Shown here piece by piece: positions 15,581 to 24,165 of a stretch of 64,000 nt of DNA. Every line of letters starts with the position of its first letter. Position 1 is the first letter of the stretch. A program made the translations under genes and the position numbers. The DNA lies in contig JARFXP010000003.1 of NCBI GenBank assembly GCA_029194675.1, positions 62,001 to 126,000 of the forward strand. The letters are read 5' to 3'. Source of the stretch: Nitrospira sp. (GTDB lineage Bacteria; Nitrospirota; Nitrospiria; Nitrospirales; Nitrospiraceae). A model generated the notes under the pieces. It saw nothing but the letters and a program-made list of their open reading frames with translations. It made no database searches and was not told where the DNA came from.

Positions 15581-17077
15581 TCAATGTGCGGTACGGGTGG
15601 CTGCCTGAGGCGGAGCCCATTGTCCCGCGGCAGCGATGTCACGTGGATCGCCGCTGACGATAATGCGTTCACGTGCGAGCCCGGCCGCAGCCAGAAGTGA
15701 AGGGACGGCGATCCTCGGGGCCTCATCGACCATTAAGACGTCGAAACGCACCCGGCTGAACAAAGGATCGCTCGCGACTCGCGTGGGCGTGACGGCAACA
15801 ACTCGTCGATTCTGCAGGAAGGCCTGGCGGTTCGGATTTTCCTCAGCAGCCATCAGCTCACGAACCTTTTTCGTACCACCGAGTTTTGCGATGTGCTCCT
15901 TGAGTGCGTCAAACTCGGCTCGCATCCCTCTGGGAACGGCCGCCTCCGGAGCCAGCTGCTGAATGCTCACCTTGGCGACATCGAGTTCTTTGTTCAGTTG
16001 GTCCATCTGATCCTGATACAACGCGCAGTACTGTTTGAGGGATTCCGCATTCTTCCCCACCGCCTGCATCGTCAGCCGTTGAAACAGGGGTAGGTTTTCG
16101 AATTCCTCGAGCGTCTTCCGGGCATCGGCCATTCTCACTTGAAGATCTCGCACTTGTGTGACGAGGCGCCATTCCAACAGGCGGAGTTCGTCCAGGTCTT
16201 GCTGTTTCGCTTCTTTCTGAGACAAAAAAGGTGCGAGCGCTCGGAAGCGGTCGTACTTGTGTTTCAAGGAGGCCTTGTCGCCTTGTGACTTGGCATAGAA
16301 TTGATGCATTTGCGCTTCGAACCCCAGTTCGTGAAGGTCGATGCCTCCGGCTTGCGAAGCAATCGGGAGTTCATACCGAGTGATCCACGTTTTGTGGTTC
16401 AGTCCGCCGGCCTTCACGGTACGCCCCACTATCCCTACAATCTCATCGCATTCTTGGTGATCCGGACTGATCAGGAGAATGCGTTTGTTGGTGCGAATGA
16501 GTTCCATCGCCAGGTCAGCGAGCTTCTGACGCCGGAATGACCGGTCATCCGACCACATTGCGGTGAAGACGGATGAGGCGGAGGGGAATGTTGCGACCTG
16601 ATCTTCCTGCATCTGTAACAGCGACGTTAACCGCTCGGCCGGCCCGAGGTGATAGAGGTCCGGCTTCGCCAGCATTTCTTTCAGACGGAGGGCTGACATA
16701 CTGACCAGACCGGCCTGATCTGGAATGAGAGTGACAGAAGAAACTTCGGCTCCAAGAGCATCGACCAGCTGGACAAGGATGCTGTTCCCCGTCTGCCGGA
16801 GCACTATTCCTTCCGTCGTGTCCGCTTCGTTGGCGGGGACGACAGACACCGGAAGATCGACGCATAGCGTGACCTCAGAAGGCACCATAAACTCGTACAG
16901 CTGGAACCCCCCGATTGTTTGCACCAGGCGACCTTGCGACGCCGCGACAGGAGCATCCTGCTCTGTTTCAGACAGGCGGACTTGTCCCGCTTCAAGGCGG
17001 CTGATCCATAATTCGATGAGGTCTGTTGCAGTCATCAGGACTGAGCTCATCTGCATTTCACGGGAAGGAAGGGTCAT
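15581..17077 (-). CDS. Degenerate superfamily-1 helicase/AAA-like protein
   Basis: 498 residues. The C-terminal part RFDVLMVDEAPRIAVPSLLA followed by RERIIVSGDPRDIA matches motifs II and III of UvrD/DNA2-NAM7-like helicases (DEAP box, then SGDP). NRRVVAVTPTRVASDPLF precedes it, in place of the usual motif Ic region. Motif I (GxGKT) is not recognisable: the region near residue 175 (PSASSVFTAMWSDDRSFRRQ) occupies its place. Residues ~270-390 form a long charged coiled coil. The helicase C-terminal half (motifs IV-VI) is absent. It is therefore probably not an active helicase; a structural or regulatory role is possible. Start at ATG 17077 has AGAGGGC upstream. Confidence 0.6.
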   Translation of the reverse strand: MTLPSREMQMSSVLMTATDLIELWISRLEAGQVRLSETEQDAPVAASQGRLVQTIGGFQLYEFMVPSEVTLCVDLPVSVVPANEADTTEGIVLRQTGNSILVQLVDALGAEVSSVTLIPDQAGLVSMSALRLKEMLAKPDLYHLGPAERLTSLLQMQEDQVATFPSASSVFTAMWSDDRSFRRQKLADLAMELIRTNKRILLISPDHQECDEIVGIVGRTVKAGGLNHKTWITRYELPIASQAGGIDLHELGFEAQMHQFYAKSQGDKASLKHKYDRFRALAPFLSQKEAKQQDLDELRLLEWRLVTQVRDLQVRMADARKTLEEFENLPLFQRLTMQAVGKNAESLKQYCALYQDQMDQLNKELDVAKVSIQQLAPEAAVPRGMRAEFDALKEHIAKLGGTKKVRELMAAEENPNRQAFLQNRRVVAVTPTRVASDPLFSRVRFDVLMVDEAPRIAVPSLLAAAGLARERIIVSGDPRDIAAAGQWAPPQAATRTAH

Positions 17078-17181
17078 GATAAATGCCCTCTGCGATACCT
17101 GTCCACCATTGTGACCGAGAAGTTGCCCTTGTCTTCACGACCAGATCTTGTCTAGAATGAGCGCCTTCTGTGGAGGAACCT

Positions 17182-17451
17182 GTGAAGGGCTTACGGTTTG
17201 AGCGGATTGCCAAAGGACGGCACTACAACGTGGTCTTCCATATCGGCAGCACCTACATACCCGTGAGTGACGACACGGTAGAAGAACTCAAAGAGCAAAG
17301 CCTGCTCCCGACCGAACGATTTTTGGACGTCCTCATCGACCGTGTCGGCTATTCATCCTACCTGAAGGACCAGATCCGCAATGAACTGAAGGCGACGGGC
17401 GATCCCACCACGCAGATCACCGTGCTGCAGGGTGCCATCCGCGAGCTGTAA
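17182..17451 (+). CDS. Conserved small hypothetical protein (89 aa)
   Basis: Start GTG 17182 is preferred because GGAGG lies 5 nt upstream; a GTG at 17170 has no ribosome site. The protein is compact (RIAKGRHYNVVFHIGSTYIP, SDDTVEELKEQSLLPTERFL) and probably alpha/beta, with no membrane segment. No family recognised. It stands alone, divergent from the helicase-like gene and convergent with the TPR gene. Confidence 0.65.
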   Translation: MKGLRFERIAKGRHYNVVFHIGSTYIPVSDDTVEELKEQSLLPTERFLDVLIDRVGYSSYLKDQIRNELKATGDPTTQITVLQGAIREL

Positions 17452-17504
17452 GGTATGGCTTCGCCGTTCGTGAAGCGCACTCGGCGAGCCCCGGCCCTAT
17501 TCCT

Positions 17505-18536
17505 TCAATCCCCTACCTGCCCTTCCTGGAACAGCTGGTTCATGATCTGATTCTTTTTTTCGGGATCGCGATAGTACTTCAGCGCCTTGGTGTAGTTTTC
17601 CATCGCGCTCTGGCGCTTGCCGCGCAGAGCATAGATTTCAGCGATGCCGTGATAGGCTCGCGCATCTTCCTCATTGCACTTGAGCGCCCGGTTGAACATG
17701 TCCGTCGCTTCCTGAAGTCTACGCTTGCCTAATGCCAGCCACCCGAGCGCGGAATGGGCGGGGCCACAGTCAGGATCGGCGTTGAGCGCCTCTTGATAAC
17801 TCTTGTGCGCTAGGTCCATGCGTCCCCGCACTTCGTAGAGTCCGCCCAGCGCGAAGTGGACTTCGGCATCCTGTGGGTTCAGTTTCAAGGCAGTCTTGTA
17901 GGATTGCACCGCCGGCTCCATCTTCCCCTGCTCTGCGAGAGCACAGGCGAGATTGGAATGTGCTGCCGAATCGTTGGGCGTAAGCTTCACCACCTCCCGG
18001 TATTCTTTGATCGCCATTTCCAGGCGCCCTTGATCTTGATACGCGACTCCTAGATTCATCCGTGCCGGCGCGTAGTCCGGGGCGAGACGGACGGCTTCAC
18101 GATACCCCTTGATCGCCATTTCAAGATGGCCGGCACGTTCGTGAATCTGTGCTAAAAAGTAATGCGGATGGGCAGATTGCGGGAGTAACCGAGCGGCTTC
18201 TGCGTATGGCCTCATGGATTGCTCCGATTGACCCGATTGCGCCAGAAATATTCCCATGACCAAATAGCAGTAGCCATTGTCCGTCTGCCGATCGAGCAGA
18301 TCCTTCACCCAGGTTCCTACGGCCGCGATGTCCTTCTCAGCTTCGAGGCAGAGCGCATGGGCTTTCCAGGCATCCGCAAACCGACCCTGCAAGAGATACA
18401 CGACGTTTCGTGCGAAGAGAGGACGTGGATCCTTTGCCCCGTCCGGATCTCGGCTCCAATCCAACGACTCGCCGAACAGCGTGTCCCAGGCTCCCGCCAC
18501 GATGGCGGCTTCGCATTGTTGCTGATGGGTGCTCAT
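17505..18536 (-). CDS. TPR-repeat protein
   Basis: 343 residues, with at least six tetratricopeptide units from about residue 90 to 325 (for example HPHYFLAQIHERAGHLEMAI, ARMNLGVAYQDQGRLEMAIK, VHFALGGLYEVRGRMDLAHK). The N-terminal ~80 residues are helical without clear TPR consensus. There is no signal peptide, so it is cytoplasmic. The gene begins 16 bp after the ThyX-like gene ends and is on the same strand, so the two are likely co-transcribed. TPR proteins are scaffolds; the partner is unknown. Confidence 0.85.
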   Translation of the reverse strand: MSTHQQQCEAAIVAGAWDTLFGESLDWSRDPDGAKDPRPLFARNVVYLLQGRFADAWKAHALCLEAEKDIAAVGTWVKDLLDRQTDNGYCYLVMGIFLAQSGQSEQSMRPYAEAARLLPQSAHPHYFLAQIHERAGHLEMAIKGYREAVRLAPDYAPARMNLGVAYQDQGRLEMAIKEYREVVKLTPNDSAAHSNLACALAEQGKMEPAVQSYKTALKLNPQDAEVHFALGGLYEVRGRMDLAHKSYQEALNADPDCGPAHSALGWLALGKRRLQEATDMFNRALKCNEEDARAYHGIAEIYALRGKRQSAMENYTKALKYYRDPEKKNQIMNQLFQEGQVGD

Positions 18537-18552
18537 GTCCGATGCGAGGATC

Positions 18553-20040
18553 TTATCGAGTCAGTGCGTCTTCGACATCCGGCGGTGTTGCCTGGATACC
18601 TTCGCCGAGGAAGGGAAATTTCCTGGCCAGCTGCTGCTTCATCTGCCAGGCGACCGTTCTGTACGACCAATGGCCTTTCACACCGGACCGGAGTTTGGCG
18701 ATATACTCCGCCTCGGCATAGTCCATCTTGAACAAACAGCGCACCTTGAACCCGAACGGAATGGCGTAGAGTGATGCTTCCTGATCCTTATTCTTGAGCG
18801 ACTCGATATCCTGACGCACGGCATCCATCGCCTGCCGATACTCTTGATCCAGCCCTGCCTCAATAAGCGGCGGCGGAACGTCATAGCCGTGAAGAGTCGT
18901 GAAGTTTTGCTGGACTTGCTGGCACCGCCGATGGCGGTGCATATCCCGCCAGGCCCCGATGTCCATCAGGATATCGAAGTTGAATGCATAGCCGCTGCGG
19001 AACTCTTTGATGAGTTCATCGTATGGCCCGCGCTGTCTTGTGGCCACTTCGATGGTCTCTTGTTTGTCCTTCTCAGACCACTCTTTCACGACCTCGAGTA
19101 TCTTCCGGTACGGGGCCTGCGACACGCGATAGAGGAGCGTCGTGACGATTTCGTCGAGCGGATGATGTGGGTCAATAAGCTCGACCGACTCCACGGCACC
19201 CCACGTACCGGGCTGATCCAACCCTGTGCCGCGTAATGCGGCTTTGGCATGGCGGGCTAAATCGGAGTAGACCGATTCTTGATAGGCATTCGCCTTCGCA
19301 TGCCGTGCCAATGTTGGAGCCAGAGGATCGTTCAATCCTGAGGTCTGACCACAGAGTTCGCTCCACAGATTCACCGGCGGCCGTTGGCAGGCCTCTTTCA
19401 AATCCTCACCGATCGCCCGCAGTTCCGGCAATTGCGACGACAACAGGCGCGTCATCTGTTTTTCCAAGGTCCGGATGCTGACGACTTGCCCTACGTTGGT
19501 CTTTGCTGCAAGAGGAAGCAGGTAACGAGTGACATCAAAGGCGCGTGCCCCGATTGTCCTCTGGTAATCGGCCTGTTTCATGGACTCCGGACGAGGCTCC
19601 CGTTCAGAGAGGTATGCGATCAAGGGATCGTGCAGCAATCGATAAATCTCTGACAGACTGCGGAGAATGCCTTCATAGAGGGCTTCGGTTTCGCTGCCTC
19701 GGATCTGGCCCGGCACAAACCACCGGCTCGAGGCAAAATTCTGATAGCGGCTCGATTTCGCCTGGCCGTCCCAGAGCGCCTCGTCCTCCAAGCGAATGGC
19801 GGCGAGTTCCGAGATGTCTTCAAAACAGATGATGACGTGGCCGAGGTCGGCGATCGACGCATGACCGTAATCGAAGTAAAACTGTTCCCAGAACTTTTCC
19901 GAGGAATGTCCATGAACCCACCGGATGCTTTGTTCGATGGAGTCCGGCGACCGGCTGTAGCGGGCCAGCGCATAAGCAGATTTCTCCGGGGGCATGGGAG
20001 CGATGGCCACGACCCGGCGACCTGATTGATCCTGACTCAT
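18553..20040 (-). CDS. Two-domain ThyX-like (FAD-dependent thymidylate synthase family) protein
   Basis: 495 residues, about twice a normal ThyX. The first half has the ThyX-like beginning (SIEQSIRWVHGHSSEKFWEQ, YGHASIADLGHVIICFEDIS, WDGQAKSSRYQNF). The second has DILMDIGAWRDMHRHRRCQQ with the RHR flavin/nucleotide motif. ThyX normally reads RHR-x7-S; here the eighth residue after RHR is Asn. That may weaken or change thymidylate synthase activity. Double ThyX-like proteins are known in several phyla and are usually annotated as alternative thymidylate synthase. No thyA is in view. Operon with the downstream TPR gene. Confidence 0.75.
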   Translation of the reverse strand: MSQDQSGRRVVAIAPMPPEKSAYALARYSRSPDSIEQSIRWVHGHSSEKFWEQFYFDYGHASIADLGHVIICFEDISELAAIRLEDEALWDGQAKSSRYQNFASSRWFVPGQIRGSETEALYEGILRSLSEIYRLLHDPLIAYLSEREPRPESMKQADYQRTIGARAFDVTRYLLPLAAKTNVGQVVSIRTLEKQMTRLLSSQLPELRAIGEDLKEACQRPPVNLWSELCGQTSGLNDPLAPTLARHAKANAYQESVYSDLARHAKAALRGTGLDQPGTWGAVESVELIDPHHPLDEIVTTLLYRVSQAPYRKILEVVKEWSEKDKQETIEVATRQRGPYDELIKEFRSGYAFNFDILMDIGAWRDMHRHRRCQQVQQNFTTLHGYDVPPPLIEAGLDQEYRQAMDAVRQDIESLKNKDQEASLYAIPFGFKVRCLFKMDYAEAEYIAKLRSGVKGHWSYRTVAWQMKQQLARKFPFLGEGIQATPPDVEDALTR

Positions 20041-20198
20041 AGAAAGGCTTTCACGTCGTACTGAACCATAGGCCGCGCACTATACCTATCACGCCAGCAT
20101 GGCGCAAGTTGCCGGTCCGTTGACTTGCCTCGAAAGCCGTCGCTATAGTCCGCACAAACTCTGTTATGTAACACATATCCTCGTATGGAGGTGACTGG

Positions 20199-21467
20199 AT
20201 GTCCCTGATCAAGGGCATCAAAGGTGTCAAAGATCTGTTGCCGGAAGAGACGCCCCGTTGGCGCCTCATCGAAGAGGCTGCCAGGCGGTGGGCCGACCGC
20301 TATGGTTTTCATGAAATTCGCATTCCGATCTTTGAAGTAACGACCTTGTTTGCACGGAGCATCGGTGCGTCGACCGATATTGTCGAGAAGGAAATGTACA
20401 CGTTCCAGGATCGGGACGGTACCTCACTAACCCTTCGACCAGAAGGAACCGCCGGGACAGTCCGAGCCTATATCGAACACAATCGGGCCTCTATCCCTGT
20501 TCCTCAGAAGTATTTTTATTTCGGACCTATGTTTCGTCACGAGAGACCTCAGGCAGGCCGCCTGCGGCAATTTCATCAATTTGGCGTCGAATCGCTTGGT
20601 ATGGCTGATCCTCAGGCCGATGTCGAGGTCATTGCCCTCCTCTGGCGAATCCTGTCTGACCTCGATCTACCCGGTCTCACCTTGGAGATTAACAACCTCG
20701 GCTATACCGCTGATCGAGACACCTATCGGCCCCACCTCGTGAGTTACCTCAAACAGCATGAATCCGGCCTTTGTGCAAATTGTCGACATCGCATCGAAGC
20801 GAATCCTCTGCGCGTCCTCGACTGCAAAGTTCCTGAGTGTCGGGCGATTACGGAGATCGCTCCGCGGTTAACCGACTCGCTTTCCGAGGCAGCTCGTTCG
20901 TACTTCACGCGAGTCTTATCTGGTCTTGATGTTGTTAAGATTCCCTACTCGTTGAATCATCGGCTCGTTCGAGGCCTTGATTACTACAACCTCACCACCT
21001 TCGAGGTTACCACGACCAACTTGGGTGCTCAGAATGCTGTAGGGGCAGGTGGACGGTACGATGGATTGGTTGAAACGCTCGGAGGACCGTCTACCCCGGC
21101 TGTGGGTTTTGCCGTCGGTCTTGAAAGAGTGACGATGTTGTTGCCTGAGTCCGCGGTCAAGAAAATTCCACATGATGTGACTGTCTATGTCGCCGGCTTC
21201 GGCGGTTACGGTGCTGTGGCTGGTCTCACAGCTCTCGAAGAACTTCGTCTTGCCGGGCTACACGCTGTCTCCGATTTTCGATCCATAACCTTGAAGGCTC
21301 ACTTACGGCAAGCAGATCGCCTGGGGTGTCGGTTCACTCTCATCATCGGCGATGACGAAGTCGCGAAACGGTCGGGTATTCTTCGCGATATGGAGACCAA
21401 GGTACAGCATGATGTGAGTCTCTCCACCCTAAGTCCTCAGATTCACTCTCTCGTTACCGGCTCCTGA
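20199..21467 (+). CDS. hisS: Histidyl-tRNA synthetase
   Basis: 422 residues, normal length. Class II motif 2 (MFRHERPQAGRLRQFHQFG), the histidine-A motif LVRGLDYYNLTTFEV, and motif 3 (VGFAVGLERVTMLL) are all present, with the C-terminal anticodon-binding domain (GLHAVSDFRS to the end). Charges tRNA-His in the cytoplasm. Start ATG 20199 has GGAGGTG 7 nt upstream. It is divergent from the ThyX-like gene and followed by the three DsrE/F/H-like genes. Confidence 0.97.
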   Translation: MSLIKGIKGVKDLLPEETPRWRLIEEAARRWADRYGFHEIRIPIFEVTTLFARSIGASTDIVEKEMYTFQDRDGTSLTLRPEGTAGTVRAYIEHNRASIPVPQKYFYFGPMFRHERPQAGRLRQFHQFGVESLGMADPQADVEVIALLWRILSDLDLPGLTLEINNLGYTADRDTYRPHLVSYLKQHESGLCANCRHRIEANPLRVLDCKVPECRAITEIAPRLTDSLSEAARSYFTRVLSGLDVVKIPYSLNHRLVRGLDYYNLTTFEVTTTNLGAQNAVGAGGRYDGLVETLGGPSTPAVGFAVGLERVTMLLPESAVKKIPHDVTVYVAGFGGYGAVAGLTALEELRLAGLHAVSDFRSITLKAHLRQADRLGCRFTLIIGDDEVAKRSGILRDMETKVQHDVSLSTLSPQIHSLVTGS

Positions 21468-21561
21468 AGCGCCCATCTTTCAGGTTGACTTTCTGCCAAA
21501 AACCACTTATTCTCCAATGACATTGAAAACTATAACTATATAAAATTAATCGTAAATTCCT

Positions 21562-21882
21562 GTGAATTCAAAGAAGATAGGTTTCCTCCTGGCTCTTCCC
21601 CCATCACACAGTAGTGCTGAGACTGTTCACGGGCTTGCGCGCGCGGCCCTCGATGCCGGCCATGATGTCTATCTCTATCTTATTGATGAAGGCGTGAAGA
21701 ACATCCACACCGAACACTACCGAGAGCTCGCCCAAGCAGGGGCCCGCGTTTTTGCATGTGCCTATGGGTGTCAACAACATCATGTTCCAACGGCGACTAT
21801 TGATCCGAAGATGTCACTCTGCGGCCTCGTCGTGCTGTCTGGAATTATTGATGCCTGTGATCCGTTTTTGTCGTTTACCTGA
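21562..21882 (+). CDS. DsrE/TusD-like sulfur-relay protein
   Basis: 106 residues from GTG 21562. KIGFLLALPPSHSSAETVHG followed by LARAALDAGHDVYLYLIDEG is the Rossmann-like DsrE fold. The region with Cys residues (FACAYGCQQHHVP) covers the place where TusD/DsrE carry the active cysteine. It is the first of three small genes with DsrE, DsrF and DsrH character, close together and on one strand. The family passes persulfide sulfur in tRNA thiolation or dissimilatory sulfur metabolism; which applies here is unknown. Confidence 0.65.
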   Translation: MNSKKIGFLLALPPSHSSAETVHGLARAALDAGHDVYLYLIDEGVKNIHTEHYRELAQAGARVFACAYGCQQHHVPTATIDPKMSLCGLVVLSGIIDACDPFLSFT

Positions 21883-21893
21883 TTAACTTCACT

Positions 21894-22235
21894 ATGGCAA
21901 AAAATATAGCCGTTGTTATTCAGGAAGATCCTCGAAAGACGCATAGGCCAGTCGAAGCCTTGCGTATTGCGCTCGGTCTTGCGGCGGGATCTCATACGAC
22001 AACGGTTGTTCTTCTTGGGGAGGCTGCTCGTCTTCTCTCGGAGGAGGCTGACGACATCATCGACGCCGACATCCTCGAAAAGTATCTTCCCTCGATCGAG
22101 CAGCTCGAAATCCCGATTGTTCTGCAAGACACATCAGACCAGATACAGGTTCGGGACGAATTCTCTACCAGACGGGAAAATGATGAAACGATCAGCTCCT
22201 TTGTACGATCCATGGACTGCACCCTCGTTTTTTGA
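21894..22235 (+). CDS. DsrF/TusC-like small protein
   Basis: 113 residues from ATG 21894, 11 bp after the preceding gene. KNIAVVIQEDPRKTHRPVEA followed by LRIALGLAAGSHTTTVVLLG and a repeated helical arrangement matches the DsrF/TusC-type fold. The later segment has a single Cys near the end (MDCTLVF). Likely a structural partner of the neighbouring DsrE-like protein in a heteromeric complex. Confidence 0.6.
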   Translation: MAKNIAVVIQEDPRKTHRPVEALRIALGLAAGSHTTTVVLLGEAARLLSEEADDIIDADILEKYLPSIEQLEIPIVLQDTSDQIQVRDEFSTRRENDETISSFVRSMDCTLVF

Positions 22236-22251
22236 TTCGGGAGTTTCTTCT

Positions 22252-22470
22252 ATGTCGTCGCTCGTCTATGTTGTTCGTTCTCCGCTTCATAGTCTGTCCC
22301 ATGCACTCCTCCCTGAGGACGGTTCTGCAGTGGTGCTCTCGCTAGAAGATCCCCTTCTTCCAGGAAAAGTATTGCGTGCGGCGACTATCCCCCGATTAAC
22401 AGAGGGGGAGCGGTTGTCCTATGAACAGGTGTTGACAATAGTCCTTGAGAGCAAGGTTGTGACTCTATGA
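22252..22470 (+). CDS. DsrH/TusB-like small protein
   Basis: 72 residues from ATG 22252, 16 bp after the previous gene. SSLVYVVRSPLHSLSHALLP followed by GSAVVLSLEDPLL has the size and strand order of DsrH/TusB. There is no cysteine in the usual position, so any sulfur-carrier role would need another partner. It ends the small cluster just before the probable replication origin. Confidence 0.55.
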   Translation: MSSLVYVVRSPLHSLSHALLPEDGSAVVLSLEDPLLPGKVLRAATIPRLTEGERLSYEQVLTIVLESKVVTL

Positions 22471-22800
22471 CTCCGAAGTCTTTCCGTAAAGAAAATTCGT
22501 AGTCGTGGGAGTAAGAGTAGAAAAGTGAATAAGGAGTAGAAGTATAACGGTATTGATTTTATTAATGAAATATAGACGCGTAAGGAAGGATAACCCTGTG
22601 GATTATGTCTTTATGGAAGAGGTGGAACCTGTGAAGAGTTTGTGAAGGGGAGCAGAGTGCTGAGAGAGGTGTCTTCATAAGTCTCGACATCACCCAGTGT
22701 GGCATGGTATTCACCGTCGCTTTTTATCAACCATGTAACGGATGAGAAGATGGTTATTCACAGGTGTGAATAATCCTGTGCATAAGGATTTTGACAGGTT
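22471..22800. other. Probable chromosomal origin region (oriC)
   Basis: This 330-bp gene-free stretch lies directly upstream of dnaA. Near dnaA are three perfect matches to the DnaA box TTATNCACA: 22754-22762 (plus), 22765-22773 (minus) and 22777-22785 (minus). A one-mismatch box (TGTGGATTA, 22597-22605) lies further upstream. An AT-rich stretch at ~22545-22580 could be the unwinding element. The dnaA-dnaN-gyrB-gyrA order downstream fits an origin or a dnaA autoregulatory region. Confidence 0.7.
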
Positions 22801-24144
22801 ATGAGTTTTGATACCGTGTGGCAGGAGGTGCTGCAGTATATCCAAGAGAAGGTCCCGAAGCAGGTGTATGACACATGGTTCCTACCAGTTCGTCTAGATC
22901 GGATTGAGAACTCGACGGCGCATATTGGAGTTCCGAATAAATTTTTTGGAGAATGGTTGAATACTCATTATGGATCCCTGCTGGCGGAAGCCATGACCAC
23001 GGCTCGTGAGGGAGAGGTGATGACCGTTGCATTTACCGTCCGTGAGAATGGAGCTCAGCTGCAGAGCGAATCCCAAGCCATCAGGAACGCGCCTCGGAGC
23101 CCAACTCAGGCCAAGCCTCGACGGGGAATCCAGCTGAACCCAAAATATACATTCAAAAACTTTGTCGTTGGTGCGGGGAATCAATTTGCTCATGCAGCAT
23201 GTATGGCAGTGGCGGAACAACCTGGACAGACCTATAACCCGCTCTTTATTTACGGTGGTGTGGGACTTGGAAAGACGCATCTTTTAAACGCGATAGGGAA
23301 TCATGTGGCTGAAAAGAGCGATTTGCGCATTGCCTACTTGACCACGGAACAATTTACCAACGAGGTGATCAACTCCATCCGCTATGACAAGATGATGGAT
23401 CTGCGGAAGCGCTATCGCCATATCGATATGCTGATGATCGACGACATTCAGTTCTTGGTCGGAAAAGAACGGACACAGGAAGAGTTCTTTCACACCTTCA
23501 ATGCCCTGTACGAAGGCCATAAACAGATCGTGCTCTCGAGTGACCGGTTTCCGAAGGACATGCCTGACATCGAAGAACGTCTACGTTCCCGTTTCGAGTG
23601 GGGATTGATCGCCGATCTGCAACCTCCGGACGTCGAGACCCGGATCGCGATTTTGAGAAAGAAGTCGGAGGATGAGGGAGTCAAGCTGCCGGAAGACGTG
23701 ATCCAGTTCCTCTCCACGACGATGAAGAGCAATGTCCGCGAGCTGGAAGGCAGTCTTGTCCGATTGGGCGCCTATGCGTCGTTGACGGGGCAAGTCATTA
23801 CCCTCGATCTGGCCAAGAGCGTCCTCCGTGATTTGATCGGAGACAAGAAGAAGATCGTGACGATGGACGATATTCAAGAGGCGGTGTGTACCCAGTTCCA
23901 TGTAAAACTGACCGAACTGAAATCGCGCCGGCGGAGTAAGACCCTCGTTCATCCTCGGCAAATCGCGATGTACCTATGTCGAGAGCTGACCGACGCATCG
24001 TATCCTGAAATCGGGCGGCAATTCGGCGGCAAGGACCATACGACGATCATTCATGCTTGCCGTCAGGTTGCGAAGTCTAAGGAGAGCGACACGACCTTGC
24101 AAGCGACGATTGAAACACTGAAAGAGCAAATTCTTCGGAGCTAA
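22801..24144 (+). CDS. dnaA: Chromosomal replication initiator protein DnaA
   Basis: 447 residues. Domain I at the N-terminus (WQEVLQYIQEKVPKQVYDTW), a linker of ~30 residues, then the AAA+ core with Walker A GGVGLGKTHLLNAIGNHV and Walker B MLMIDDIQFLVGKE. Domain IV follows, with the DnaA-box-binding signature GGKDHTTIIHACRQV. Starts at ATG 22801, immediately after the DnaA-box cluster, which suggests autoregulation. It leads a run of dnaA, dnaN, gyrB and gyrA. Confidence 0.98.
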   Translation: MSFDTVWQEVLQYIQEKVPKQVYDTWFLPVRLDRIENSTAHIGVPNKFFGEWLNTHYGSLLAEAMTTAREGEVMTVAFTVRENGAQLQSESQAIRNAPRSPTQAKPRRGIQLNPKYTFKNFVVGAGNQFAHAACMAVAEQPGQTYNPLFIYGGVGLGKTHLLNAIGNHVAEKSDLRIAYLTTEQFTNEVINSIRYDKMMDLRKRYRHIDMLMIDDIQFLVGKERTQEEFFHTFNALYEGHKQIVLSSDRFPKDMPDIEERLRSRFEWGLIADLQPPDVETRIAILRKKSEDEGVKLPEDVIQFLSTTMKSNVRELEGSLVRLGAYASLTGQVITLDLAKSVLRDLIGDKKKIVTMDDIQEAVCTQFHVKLTELKSRRRSKTLVHPRQIAMYLCRELTDASYPEIGRQFGGKDHTTIIHACRQVAKSKESDTTLQATIETLKEQILRS

Positions 24145-24165
24145 GACATCGGGGAGAATGTTTCC

